From Pseudanabaena sp. BC1403 (lineage in GTDB: Bacteria > Cyanobacteriota > Cyanobacteriia > Pseudanabaenales > Pseudanabaenaceae), in assembly GCF_002914585.1 (NCBI RefSeq), contig NZ_PDDM01000003.1, positions 1 through 64,000 on the forward strand: 64,000 bases of DNA, in the 5' to 3' direction. Numbering within the stretch: position 1 is the first letter of the stretch; the number at the start of each line of letters is the position of its first letter. Both the position numbers and the translations under genes were made by a program. The notes under the pieces were generated by a model. The model saw only the letters and a list, made by a program, of their open reading frames with translations. It had not been told where the DNA came from and searched no databases. Shown piece after piece: positions 28,365 to 36,858 of this stretch.

Positions 28365-28446
28365 GCTCATAAGGGTGGTGCTTCTCACCTCCCCTTATAA
28401 TATTTACAGTACAACATTAATCAAACCCAACCCCAAAATATAAATA

Positions 28447-30075
28447 ATGCGTGTTTTACTCGTCTATCCCTTATTCCCCAAAAGCTTTTGGTCGTTTGAA
28501 AAAACTCTAGAATTAGTTGGTTATAAGGCTCAACTACCACCTCTTGGCATGGTTACAGTTGCTGCGATCTTGCCACAAACTTGGGAATTTAAGCTAGTCG
28601 ATCGCAATGTGCGTGATATCACCGAATCCGAGTGGGAATGGGCGGAAGTGGTGATCCTCTCAGCGATGATCGTCCAAAAGACAGATTTTCTCGCTCAAAT
28701 TCAAGAAGCGAAAAAACGCGGTAAATTGGTCGCCGTTGGTGGCCCCTACCCCACCGCTTTACCTGAAGAAGCGAAAGTTTCAGGTGCAGACTTCTTGATT
28801 CTGGACGAAGGCGAAATCACTTTGCCGATGTTTGTTGAAGCAATAGAAAGAGGCGATCGCAGTGGTATTTTGCGAGCCAATGGCGAGAAACCTGCGGTCA
28901 CTGATACGCCTATACCCCGTTTTGATCTATTAGAAATGAACCGCTATGCGGAAATGTCGGTGCAATTCTCCCGTGGTTGCCCCTTCCAGTGCGAATTTTG
29001 CGACATCATCGTTCTCTATGGACGTAAACCTCGTACTAAGACCCCTGCTCAGATTCTTGCTGAATTACAATGTCTCTACGATCTCGGATGGAGACGCAGT
29101 ATTTTCATGGTTGATGATAACTTCATCGGCAACAAGCGCAACGTGAAGGTAATGCTCCAAGAGTTAAAACCTTGGATGAAAGAGCGTAATTTCCCCTTCT
29201 CCTTTGCAACAGAAGCATCAGTAGATCTTGCCCAAGACCCTGAAATGATGCAGATGATGGTGGAATGTAATTTTGGTTCCGTCTTCCTTGGCATCGAAAC
29301 CCCTGACACTGATAGTTTGGCGCTCACTAAGAAGTTCCAAAACAATCGTGATCCCCTGTCTGAATCGGTAATTAACATCGCCAAAGCAGGAATTCGGGTC
29401 ATGGCTGGATTTATCATTGGCTTCGATGGTGAGAAAAAAGGAGCAGGCGATCGCATTGTTCAGTTTGTGGAACTTACCGCTGTTCCGACGGCTCTCTTCA
29501 GTATGCTGCAAGCTTTGCCTGACACAGGGCTATGGCATCGATTGAACAAAGAAGGACGGATGATTACCCAGAATAGTAATGGGCATCAAGCCACTTTGAT
29601 GAATTTCATGCCCACTCGTCCTCTAGAAGATATTGCGACGGAATATGTTCACGCTTTCTGGACTCTTTATGATCCCCTTGTCTTCCTCAATCGTACCTAT
29701 CGCCATTTCTTGATTCTTGGCGAGTCGCCATATAAGCGGATCAAGCGTGAGAAGACTGATGCTAAGAAGAAAACTGATTGGACTGCAATCAAAGCCTTGC
29801 TAATCCTATGCTGGAGACAAGGTTTTGTGCGCAAGACCCGTTTCCAATTCTGGATTAATCTCTTTGACTTGATGAAGCGTTATCCAAATGTGGTGACTAG
29901 CTATCTATCAGTTTGCGCTCAAGGTGAGCATTTCCTCGAATATCGCTCGATCGTGCGCGAACAAATCGAAGCTCAACTTGCTGATTATCTCGCCAATCCT
30001 CCTGTACTTCAACCGAAGGTTCTGCCAACGGTTCAACCAGCGGAGCAAGTGCAAGACTTACAAGAAGTTAAGTAG
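28447..30075 (+). CDS. B12-binding radical SAM protein (paralogue 2)
   Basis: A 542-residue close paralogue of the gene before it, with the same domain order and the iron-sulfur cysteines at 178, 182 and 185. Identity is high through the radical SAM core ('VLYGRKPRTKTPAQ' in both). It diverges in the C-terminal 60 residues, which carry a Lys-rich insert ('KREKTDAKKKTDW') and a Pro/Val-rich tail. Conserved cores with divergent C-termini suggest different substrates or partners after duplication. It ends at a bidirectional hairpin. Confidence 0.85.
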   Translation: MRVLLVYPLFPKSFWSFEKTLELVGYKAQLPPLGMVTVAAILPQTWEFKLVDRNVRDITESEWEWAEVVILSAMIVQKTDFLAQIQEAKKRGKLVAVGGPYPTALPEEAKVSGADFLILDEGEITLPMFVEAIERGDRSGILRANGEKPAVTDTPIPRFDLLEMNRYAEMSVQFSRGCPFQCEFCDIIVLYGRKPRTKTPAQILAELQCLYDLGWRRSIFMVDDNFIGNKRNVKVMLQELKPWMKERNFPFSFATEASVDLAQDPEMMQMMVECNFGSVFLGIETPDTDSLALTKKFQNNRDPLSESVINIAKAGIRVMAGFIIGFDGEKKGAGDRIVQFVELTAVPTALFSMLQALPDTGLWHRLNKEGRMITQNSNGHQATLMNFMPTRPLEDIATEYVHAFWTLYDPLVFLNRTYRHFLILGESPYKRIKREKTDAKKKTDWTAIKALLILCWRQGFVRKTRFQFWINLFDLMKRYPNVVTSYLSVCAQGEHFLEYRSIVREQIEAQLADYLANPPVLQPKVLPTVQPAEQVQDLQEVK

Positions 30076-30079
30076 CGAT

Positions 30080-30112
30080 AAATAAAAGCGGCGCTAAGCG
30101 CCGCTTTTATTT
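30080..30112. terminator. Bidirectional hairpin terminator
   Basis: AAATAAAAGCGGCGC-TAA-GCGCCGCTTTTATTT, a perfect 15-bp stem with A/T flanks in both directions. It lies between convergent genes and overlaps the last two bases of the minus-strand stop codon. Confidence 0.85.
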
Positions 30113-30707
30113 ATTCAAAAATCTGGGCTAGGGGACAAGAGAATTCTGGTAATAATGGTGAAGTGATTGTATCACTTACAAATAGAGTCATGGTTAGTTT
30201 GAGAATGCCATTCTCGCGGCGATATACTTGGATTTGCTTAGCTCTCCAATCAGCGATCCAATATTCCAATACACCCTGAGATGAATAGAGCTTTAACTTA
30301 ACTTCGCGATCGCGTCTTTCATTTTCTTTGCCTGATGACAGGATCTCGATCGCAAGATCAGGCGCACCAAGTAAATGTCCTGACTCATCAATCAAAGCTT
30401 CATATTTTTCTTTGCTGACCCATACCACATCAGGAATAACATCATCTTTATCACCAAAGATCACACCTGCACCGATTGCTGCATATCCTAATTTGGTTTG
30501 ATCTGACCATAATTTGAGCTTGGCATAGAAGTTGCCGCAGGTGGTTTGATGTTTCCAGTGAGGCGCTCTAGTCACGCAAAGTTCTCCATTAATAATTTCA
30601 TAACGGTTGCCGTTGTCGGGTAGTAGCTCTAGGTCGGCACTTGTCCATAGAAGGCTATCTTCCTTGACATTGGTTGAGATTTCGGGGGGAGCGATCGCTT
30701 GAGTCAT
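30111..30707 (-). CDS. Uma2 family endonuclease-like protein
   Basis: A 198-residue protein of the Uma2/DUF820 family, expanded in cyanobacteria. It has the PD-(D/E)XK-like core: 'YEIINGEL', 'VIPDVVWVS' (Asp), 'APDLAIEILS' (Glu-x-Leu) and 'KLKLYSSQGVLEYWI' (Lys). Function in vivo is not established; members are thought to be nucleases, often carried by mobile DNA. Upstream spacing to the ccaS-like gene is 32 bp on the same strand, so read-through from it is possible. Confidence 0.85.
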   Translation of the reverse strand: MTQAIAPPEISTNVKEDSLLWTSADLELLPDNGNRYEIINGELCVTRAPHWKHQTTCGNFYAKLKLWSDQTKLGYAAIGAGVIFGDKDDVIPDVVWVSKEKYEALIDESGHLLGAPDLAIEILSSGKENERRDREVKLKLYSSQGVLEYWIADWRAKQIQVYRRENGILKLTMTLFVSDTITSPLLPEFSCPLAQIFE

Positions 30708-30739
30708 GATAGTTTTTCCTTGGCAGAGCGATATAGCAA

Positions 30740-33421
30740 TTATAACAAGCCATCCCCATTAAGGGGCTTGGATTTCAAGGGAATATTGATTACACAGGTT
30801 GTTCCTCGTCCAACTTCGCTACTGATGGAAATATGCCCTTGATGTAAATCCACACATTTTTTGACGACAACTAAACCTAGCCCAGTGCCAGAGATAGTTT
30901 TGACATTTTTACCTCGATGAAAGGGCTCAAACAATTGTTTTTGATCTTCTAGTAAAATACCAATCCCTTGATCTTGAACTTTAATTATGAGGTTGCCTGA
31001 TTGGAACTGTAGAGAAAGAGAGATATTCCCACCCTGTGGAGAATATTTAATAGCGTTAGAAAGTAAATTAGAGAGCATCGATCGCAATAGCTTTTCATCC
31101 AGACAAACATGCTGAGACCTTCCTTGACAACTAAAAGTGAGCTGATGCAGATTTCCAGCATTGAGTTGCATCTCTTCGACGAAATGACGGCAATAGGCTT
31201 CTAGTGCTAGAGATTTAGGGTTAAATGCGAGTTTTCCTGTCTCAGCACGATTGATTGTCAAAATGTCATCAAGTAACTGCACCATATTCCTCACTGAATC
31301 TTGGATACGATGTAAGTTACGCAATCTTTTTTCAGTATTATCCCATTCCTGTTGAGAGTTTTCGAGAACCTGAGCTGCTGCTAAAGCTGTGCTCAATGGC
31401 GTGCGAAACTCATGGGATGCCATGGAGAAAAAGCGCGTTTTTAACTCACTTAGTTCTTTCTCTCTTTCAAGAGCTAGCCAAATTTCATCAAGGCGTTTAC
31501 GCTCAGTGATGTCACGGGCATTGACCATAACGCGCAAAGTTGCTGCACTATCAGCAAAGGGCTGACTGATGGCTTCAAGAATTCGCCAAGAACCATCTTG
31601 ATGCCGATGCCGAAATTCGATGGGATTGAGAATTTCGGCTTGATTATTATTGGTAAGGCGATCGCGCAATGTCACTTGCGGAAAACTTTGGGCGATCGGC
31701 AAATCCTCTGGATGAATAAATGCATTTACATTTTCGCCAACAAGCTCAGTGACAGCATAGCCTAAAACTTTTTCGACAGAGGGACTAACATAGCCAATTG
31801 TGCCATCAGGATCGAGGATCATAATAATATCTAAGGCATTTTCGATCAGCGATCGGAAGCGTTCTTCGCTTTGTCGCAGTGCTTGTTCAACTTGCTTACG
31901 CTCAGTAGTGTCACGCTGCACAGCAATCCAATGGGTATACCAACCTTTTGCATTCGCGACAGGCACTAGGCTAAATTCATTCCAAAATTCTGATCCATCT
32001 TTGCAATAGTTAATGACTTCAACCGTGATAGATTCCCATCGGCAAAGTGCATTGCGGACTTTCTTGAGTTGGGCTTGATCCGTTTTTGCTCCTTGCAAAA
32101 TTCGTGGCGTTTTTCCTAACACCTCTTCAGGTTTGTAGCCAGTGATTCTTGTAAAAGCTTCATTTACATAGAGGATTCTGGGACCAGGAGCGTCGATAGA
32201 TTCTGCTTCTGTAACGATTACTGCGTCATTGGTATTGACTACGACGGATTGCAATAGTCGCACCTGTTCTGCTTGTCTTTTTTGTTCGGAAATATCCGCG
32301 ATTACAGCAACGAGTCCGCTGATTTCCCCATTTGAGTCGGGCAAGGGAGCCGCCGAGAAAATGATGTCGATCGCTGAGCCATCTTTTTTTAAGCGAGACA
32401 TTTCTAATCGAGTATAGGTTTTACCTTGAAGAACGCTATTTAGGATGGTGGTACGATCTTCTAATTGTTCATCTAATGGAATTGGACTAGGATGATTAAT
32501 TACCTCATCTTCTTTCCAGCCAAACATCTGTTCAGCCGCAGGATTCCAGATTTTAACTCTCCCTTCTAAATCCAGCATAAAAATTGCACGGGGAGAAGCA
32601 CTGACTAGAGCTTGGAGGGTTTCATTGGTATGGCGCAGGGCAACTTCCGTACGCTGCCGTTCTGAAATCTCATCTCGTAGGGAAGCATTAACATTAGCAA
32701 GTTCGATGGTACGCTGTTGAACTCGCAGTTCGAGTTGCATATTGAGATGTTGAAGTTGCTTATAAAGCTCTGATTGTTGAATAGCGATCGCTACCTGAGT
32801 AGCGAGTTGCTTCATTAGCTCCACTTCCCAGTCTTCCCATTGGCGTGGATGATTGCATTGATGCGCGATCAATAATCCCCAGAGATAGGGATGAGAAGTT
32901 TCTGACTCATTCCCTTTGCGATTTTCTTGAATAATTGGTACTACTAGTTTAGCTTGAACTCCAAACTGTTTTACAAAATCAGCAAGACACAGTTCTACAT
33001 CAGCCTGCATAACGTTAGCAATGGAGCGAGCTTTTCCTAAAGAGTAAGCTTGATGATATTGTTGAGGGAAAACTTCTTCGGGAAAGACTTGACCTAAAAT
33101 ACTGGGGTAGGCTGGTAAGACAGTTTCATGGATAGCGCTACCAGTGCCATCGTCCCATAGGCGATAAATTAGGACGCGATCTGCTTGCAAAAAGAGTTGG
33201 ACTTCTTTGACTGTGGTGGCAAGGACTTCATCAAGATTGAGGGATTGGCGAATTTGGTGAGCAATTTGTGTAACCAGTCTTTCGCGATCGCTCTGCTGTC
33301 GCAATAATTTTTCTGTACGACGACGATTTCCTTCTCTTGTAAAAAAAAGGAAGCCTACCAATAGGATGAAAAGGCTAAGGCAAATTGCGATCGCATAAAA
33401 ACTGGTCATACTCCCAACCAT
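30740..33421 (-). CDS. ccaS: CcaS-like green/red cyanobacteriochrome kinase
   Basis: An 893-residue membrane kinase. One transmembrane helix is at 8-27, then a GAF (45-222) with Cys145-Leu146 in 'ELCLADFVKQFG', the CL-type chromophore site of CcaS. Also CcaS-like are 'DDGTGSAI', 'EEVFPQQYHQAY' and the long insert before 'PYLWGLLIAHQC'. Three PAS domains (270-380, 388-508, 515-642) precede HisKA (His670, ASHEFRTPL) and HATPase_c. In Synechocystis and Nostoc, CcaS is a phycocyanobilin-binding green/red photosensor that phosphorylates CcaR under green light. The adjacent cpcL and ccaR genes support this. There are two possible ATG starts 12 bp apart (33421, 33409). Confidence 0.9.
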   Translation of the reverse strand: MVGSMTSFYAIAICLSLFILLVGFLFFTREGNRRRTEKLLRQQSDRERLVTQIAHQIRQSLNLDEVLATTVKEVQLFLQADRVLIYRLWDDGTGSAIHETVLPAYPSILGQVFPEEVFPQQYHQAYSLGKARSIANVMQADVELCLADFVKQFGVQAKLVVPIIQENRKGNESETSHPYLWGLLIAHQCNHPRQWEDWEVELMKQLATQVAIAIQQSELYKQLQHLNMQLELRVQQRTIELANVNASLRDEISERQRTEVALRHTNETLQALVSASPRAIFMLDLEGRVKIWNPAAEQMFGWKEDEVINHPSPIPLDEQLEDRTTILNSVLQGKTYTRLEMSRLKKDGSAIDIIFSAAPLPDSNGEISGLVAVIADISEQKRQAEQVRLLQSVVVNTNDAVIVTEAESIDAPGPRILYVNEAFTRITGYKPEEVLGKTPRILQGAKTDQAQLKKVRNALCRWESITVEVINYCKDGSEFWNEFSLVPVANAKGWYTHWIAVQRDTTERKQVEQALRQSEERFRSLIENALDIIMILDPDGTIGYVSPSVEKVLGYAVTELVGENVNAFIHPEDLPIAQSFPQVTLRDRLTNNNQAEILNPIEFRHRHQDGSWRILEAISQPFADSAATLRVMVNARDITERKRLDEIWLALEREKELSELKTRFFSMASHEFRTPLSTALAAAQVLENSQQEWDNTEKRLRNLHRIQDSVRNMVQLLDDILTINRAETGKLAFNPKSLALEAYCRHFVEEMQLNAGNLHQLTFSCQGRSQHVCLDEKLLRSMLSNLLSNAIKYSPQGGNISLSLQFQSGNLIIKVQDQGIGILLEDQKQLFEPFHRGKNVKTISGTGLGLVVVKKCVDLHQGHISISSEVGRGTTCVINIPLKSKPLNGDGLL

Positions 33422-33451
33422 CCTGAAAAGGACGTAGCTCCAAACGCTCTA

Positions 33452-33554
33452 ATACCAAAACACAAAGTGGCGCAGCCATTTTGTGTTTTTAAAACCCTTA
33501 CAGGGTTTGGTTTCTAATTCACAGAAGTGTTGTCACACTTTTGTGAATTGGTAT
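33452..33554 (+). repeat. Triple-hairpin repeat, copy C
   Basis: 103 bp, ATACCAAAACACAAAG to TTTTGTGAATTGGTAT, between ccaS and cpcL. It could separate their transcripts together with the adjacent terminator. Confidence 0.85.
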
Positions 33555-33562
33555 AACTAACT

Positions 33563-33615
33563 ATAAACAATCTTAAAAAAGCCTTGCTTTGCAAGGCTTT
33601 TTTAAGATTGTTTAT
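33563..33615. terminator. Terminator hairpin after cpcL
   Basis: Perfect 24-base arms (ATAAACAATCTTAAAAAAGC left) around CTTTG. On the minus strand it follows the cpcL stop by 12 bp. The A/T-rich outer stem supplies a T run in either direction. Confidence 0.8.
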
Positions 33616-33627
33616 AAATTATAAAGT

Positions 33628-34365
33628 TTACAACCCAATTAAAACTCCCAATAGCAATACACCAACAAAAGCAGCACCAGCATAGGTAATACCTGCACCA
33701 ATTTTGCTAACAATAGCAGGTGGATTCTTTTGCCATTCCCAACGGACATAATCCAATCTAGCCGCGCCTTTATTGCCTTTAAAGACTTGTTTAGGCATAC
33801 GATCTCGATAGTCAGCACCATAACGAGCAGTATGAGCAAAGGTGACTTCGCCCTTGGTCTGCTTAGCCAAGATACGACGACGTTGATAGGGAACAACACT
33901 ATCACCAAAGTTACTGAGATATTCTTCGCTACTGAGCAACTCATCAACAAAAGCTTGGATGCCCTTGGTCGCAATCACAATTGACCATGCAATCTTTTCG
34001 CGATCGCTATAGACATTACGACCAAGAATTCGCTGGATACAAATCTCGGCAAAGCGATAGTTATTATTACTATCAAAAGTCAATCGTCTGAAGGAATCAG
34101 ATAATACCAAGCCACGAATGAATCCTCTAACTGTAATTTGTCCTGCTCGCAGCTGAGACTCTAGATTTACTTGACGATGGCTTTCTAGCATCTGCTGTTC
34201 ATTGCAGATTTGACGATAGGCGGCGCTGATCAACAAATCCATCTCAAAGCCAGATAGCAGATTGTCGGTGCTATAAATCCGAGGTTGCTCATCACCTGCG
34301 ACTTCAAATCCAGCCACGCGCTGATTTTGGGATAAAGGTTTGTACTCTAACAATGGAAGCGACAT
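33628..34365 (-). CDS. cpcL: Membrane-anchored rod linker CpcL (CpcG2)
   Basis: A 245-residue phycobilisome rod-core-type linker. The N-terminus 'SLPLLEYKPLSQNQRV' is the CpcG signature, the PBS linker domain spans about 30-165, and residues 219-245 form a hydrophobic C-terminal helix. That helix distinguishes CpcL from CpcG1: it anchors a core-less rod of phycocyanin to the thylakoid, where it feeds photosystem I and associates with NDH-1. AGGAG precedes the ATG by 9 bp. It is co-directional with the rod linker 71 bp upstream and probably transcribed from the G-box promoter region. Confidence 0.95.
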   Translation of the reverse strand: MSLPLLEYKPLSQNQRVAGFEVAGDEQPRIYSTDNLLSGFEMDLLISAAYRQICNEQQMLESHRQVNLESQLRAGQITVRGFIRGLVLSDSFRRLTFDSNNNYRFAEICIQRILGRNVYSDREKIAWSIVIATKGIQAFVDELLSSEEYLSNFGDSVVPYQRRRILAKQTKGEVTFAHTARYGADYRDRMPKQVFKGNKGAARLDYVRWEWQKNPPAIVSKIGAGITYAGAAFVGVLLLGVLIGL

Positions 34366-34436
34366 AAATAATTCTCCTAAAAAATTTTAATGAATTTTTA
34401 GAACTTGGCGCAAAGCGTCAAGCTCTACATTGAGCG

Positions 34437-35498
34437 TTAACTATTGAAAACGCGGCTGCGCCATTTGTTCAATCGCGCATCACCGATCGAGGCATATCTC
34501 CGCGCATCGGCAATCTGAGCTTGCAGGTTTGCAATCTGTTTAATCTGATTGTCTGACTGTTGTAATAAGGAGTCAGAGGCATCTCCTTGAACTGAGACGA
34601 CCAAAGGTTGCCAAGAATTTTTGAGATAAGATGCACCAATAGAAGCCGCTGGACGAAGATCGGCAAGTTGTGTTTGCAAACTTTCGATAATGAGATCTTG
34701 ATCGAGTAGAGTTTGGCGTAATGCTTGTTCGGCAGCAAACCTTGCCGATGTCCCCCAAGAATCGGCTTGTCCGATACCTGAGACTTTAGGCTTAAAGACT
34801 TCAGCAAGAATGGCAGCAGTATCACTAACTTTGAGCTTGCCGTAGGGAGCAGAAGATGCGCCCTTGAGTGGTGCGATCGCGCTTGGACGATTTCGGAAAA
34901 TACAACTATTCAGTCGAAAGCGATTTTGATGAGTTGGATCTTTATCGCTGCTAGCTGATCCGCGCAAAAGCTGAAACATATGCGTAAATCCCACCATTTT
35001 CTTCCCCATTTGGGATTTATGCCCACGATAGTAAGGAACGGTATCTTCGCCAAAAGCATGATGATATTCATCGCTATCGATGTAATTATTGATTTCCATC
35101 TCAAACCCACCGCGATCGAGTAACTGAGCATGATCAGCCATCTCTTCAGCACTTTCAGGAGCACGACCGAGCAAATGTTTGAAGTTGAGTTCAATTAATC
35201 GCATTCGTGGACATGGCTCAAAAAATCTAGCGCGATACTGATCCGATAGGGCAATCTGACGCACAAATTCGCGTACAGAGAGTTCTCCCTGTCTAAGTTG
35301 AGATTCGGCAACAAGCAACCGTTCGCTTTCCATTAAATAGGCATTGCCAAGTACTTGGCGATAGGCGGCACGAATAACTAAATCGACCTCAGATTCGGAA
35401 TGATTTTGCCAAAGTTGGATTGGTTCTGTTTCATCGAATCGACTAACCCCAAGGTTTGCTTCTGGGTTAACCAATGGATTAATAAAAGTACTGACCAT
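34437..35498 (-). CDS. Phycobilisome rod linker with repeated C-terminal motif
   Basis: A 353-residue linker. The PBS linker domain (about 25-175) has 'VIRAAYRQVLGN', 'LIELNFKHLLGRAP' and 'DTVPYYRG', closest in my memory to CpcC-type rod linkers. Instead of a CpcD domain, the C-terminal ~100 residues hold two copies of a motif: 274-296 (LQTQLADLRPAASIG, then YLKNSW) and 325-347 (LQAQIADARRYASIG, then RLNKW), each starting with a short coiled coil. In Nostoc punctiforme the CcaR-controlled operon carries a cpeC linker in this place, so it may be a phycoerythrin or phycocyanin linker. First gene of the linker-cpcL operon. Confidence 0.85.
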   Translation of the reverse strand: MVSTFINPLVNPEANLGVSRFDETEPIQLWQNHSESEVDLVIRAAYRQVLGNAYLMESERLLVAESQLRQGELSVREFVRQIALSDQYRARFFEPCPRMRLIELNFKHLLGRAPESAEEMADHAQLLDRGGFEMEINNYIDSDEYHHAFGEDTVPYYRGHKSQMGKKMVGFTHMFQLLRGSASSDKDPTHQNRFRLNSCIFRNRPSAIAPLKGASSAPYGKLKVSDTAAILAEVFKPKVSGIGQADSWGTSARFAAEQALRQTLLDQDLIIESLQTQLADLRPAASIGASYLKNSWQPLVVSVQGDASDSLLQQSDNQIKQIANLQAQIADARRYASIGDARLNKWRSRVFNS

Positions 35499-35680
35499 GT
35501 TAAATATCTTCTCGGAATAAAAATGGATTCTAATGTTAAATGAATATAATTAAAGGGAGTAGAAGAATTAAACCTGTCTATCAAGTATTGTGCGAAAAAT
35601 CGAAGTGATATAAAAACAATCACTGTTTTCTCACGATGAATCTAAATAATCCCATACCAAAAGTAAGGAAACTAGTTAGA

Positions 35681-35702
35681 GAATTGTAAAGAAAACGGAA
35701 AG
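35681..35702 (-). promoter_or_regulatory. CcaR G-box-like tandem site
   Basis: On the minus strand the 22 bp read as two abutting 11-mers, CTTTCCGTTTT and CTTTACAATTC. Each matches the G-box half-site recalled for Synechocystis CcaR (CTTTNCNATTT) at 10 of 11 positions counting N as a match. Orientation is toward the rod linker and cpcL, 183 bp upstream of the linker start codon. The direct-repeat spacing of 11 bp suits an OmpR-family dimer. Confidence 0.7.
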
Positions 35703-35790
35703 ATTGATTCTAGGCAATAAATCTTGATGTTCTGTTACATTTATTTGGGTTTACAAGTCGCAATCTGTGATATATAGCTGCCGCCACTCT

Positions 35791-35847
35791 CCAAAACCCA
35801 AGAAATAATGGCGGCGCTTCGCACTGCGATTATTTCTTGGGTTTTGG
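35791..35847. repeat. Fold-back hairpin upstream of ccaR
   Basis: Arms begin CCAAAACCCAAGAAATAATG and close with the complement. The inner core GGCGGCGC-TTC-GCACTGCG contains mismatches, unlike most other copies, so this copy looks older. Confidence 0.6.
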
Positions 35848-35918
35848 AATCGTAATTTTGGTAACAAATTTTTGTAGAATTAGAGAAGTCTGATCGCATC
35901 TCCAAAAAAATTCATCCT

Positions 35919-36608
35919 ATGAGGATTCTTCTAGTTGAAGATGATATCCGCCTTGCCGAAACCTTGGCTGAAGCGCTAACCGATGAGCGCTATGTTGTGG
36001 ATATTGCCGCTGATGGTGAAACTGGCTGGCATCAAGCTCAGTCCCTAGATTACGATCTGATGCTTTTGGATTTAATGTTGCCAGAACTGGATGGTATTAG
36101 TCTCTGCCATCGGTTGCGATCCCATGGCTACAGCTTACCAATCTTGATGCTTACTGCTTGCGACACGATCGATCATGAAATTAACGGGCTAGACGTGGGA
36201 GCCGATGATTATATTGTTAAGCCTGTTGATTTACAAAAGCTATTTGCAAGGATTCGCGCCCTATTACGTCGTGGTAGTCAAATCGCATCGCCAGTCTTGG
36301 AGTGGGGTGAACTGTATCTTAATCCAAGCACTTGCGAAGTTGGCTATGGTGAAAATCCTATCCATTTAACGCCCAAGGAATATTCTCTTTTAGAATTGCT
36401 ACTTCGCAATGGAAGAAGGGTATTGAGCCGTAGTGTCATGATCGAGCATGTTTGGTCTTTGGAGTCACCGCCAGAGGAGCATACCGTGAAGGTGCATATT
36501 CGAGGTTTGCGTCAAAAGATGAAAGCCGCAGGTGCTAACGAAGATTTAATTGAGACAGTTCATAGTATGGGCTACCGTCTAAATCGGAATTACAGTAAAC
36601 TTCGCTAA
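35919..36608 (+). CDS. ccaR: CcaR-like OmpR-family response regulator
   Basis: A 229-residue regulator. The receiver (1-115) has acidic Glu7-Asp8-Asp9 and acceptor Asp51 ('LLDLMLPELDG'), followed by a winged-helix DNA-binding domain (125-225) with 'LTPKEYSLLELLLRNGRRVL' and 'HTVKVHIRGLRQKMKAAG'. Segments such as 'ESPPEE' and 'ETVHSMGYRL' closely match CcaR of Synechocystis. Its neighbours are ccaS, cpcL and a rod linker, as in other CcaS/CcaR loci, so it most likely activates the divergent linker-cpcL operon when phosphorylated in green light. Confidence 0.92.
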   Translation: MRILLVEDDIRLAETLAEALTDERYVVDIAADGETGWHQAQSLDYDLMLLDLMLPELDGISLCHRLRSHGYSLPILMLTACDTIDHEINGLDVGADDYIVKPVDLQKLFARIRALLRRGSQIASPVLEWGELYLNPSTCEVGYGENPIHLTPKEYSLLELLLRNGRRVLSRSVMIEHVWSLESPPEEHTVKVHIRGLRQKMKAAGANEDLIETVHSMGYRLNRNYSKLR

Positions 36609-36661
36609 AACCTAAAAACCTGTACCGCTTGCTTAGCTGGCGGTACAGGTTTTTAGGTTTT
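36607..36661 (+). terminator. Terminator after ccaR
   Basis: Perfect 22-base arms (AAAACCTAAAAACCTGTACC left) around an 11-base loop, immediately overlapping the ccaR stop codon and ending in TTTT. Confidence 0.8.
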
Positions 36662-36692
36662 ATAGTTGCAGTCACTCGTCTTAGGACAAATC

Positions 36693-36795
36693 ATACCAAA
36701 ACACAAAATGGCTACGCCATTTTGTGTTTTTAAAACCCTTACTGGGTTTAGTTTTTAATTCACAGAAGTGTGGCAAAACTTTTGTGAATAGGATA
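36693..36795 (+). repeat. Triple-hairpin repeat, copy D
   Basis: Begins ATACCAAAACACAAAATGG. The right end is altered to TGTGAATAGGATAT and merges with the fold-back hairpin at 36784-36846. Confidence 0.8.
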
Positions 36796-36846
36796 TAAAT
36801 TGATTGGCGGCGCTTCGCGCCGCCAATCAATTTATATCCTATTCAC
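36784..36846. terminator. Fold-back hairpin copying repeat D's end
   Basis: Two perfect 30-base arms around TTC with core GGCGGCGC-TTC-GCGCCGCC. The left arm starts inside the right end of triple-hairpin repeat D, so the right arm is an inverted copy of it. It ends 13 bp before the stop of the substrate-binding protein gene on the minus strand and can serve as its terminator. Confidence 0.7.
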
Positions 36847-36858
36847 ACTTGGCGACTG

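Larger units (their letters stand above)
35499..35918. promoter_or_regulatory. Divergent linker/ccaR control region
   Basis: 420 bp without a gene between the rod linker (minus) and ccaR (plus). It contains the G-box-like tandem at 35681-35702 and a fold-back hairpin at 35791-35847 nearer to ccaR. No clear -10/-35 pair stands out on either side. Confidence 0.7.
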
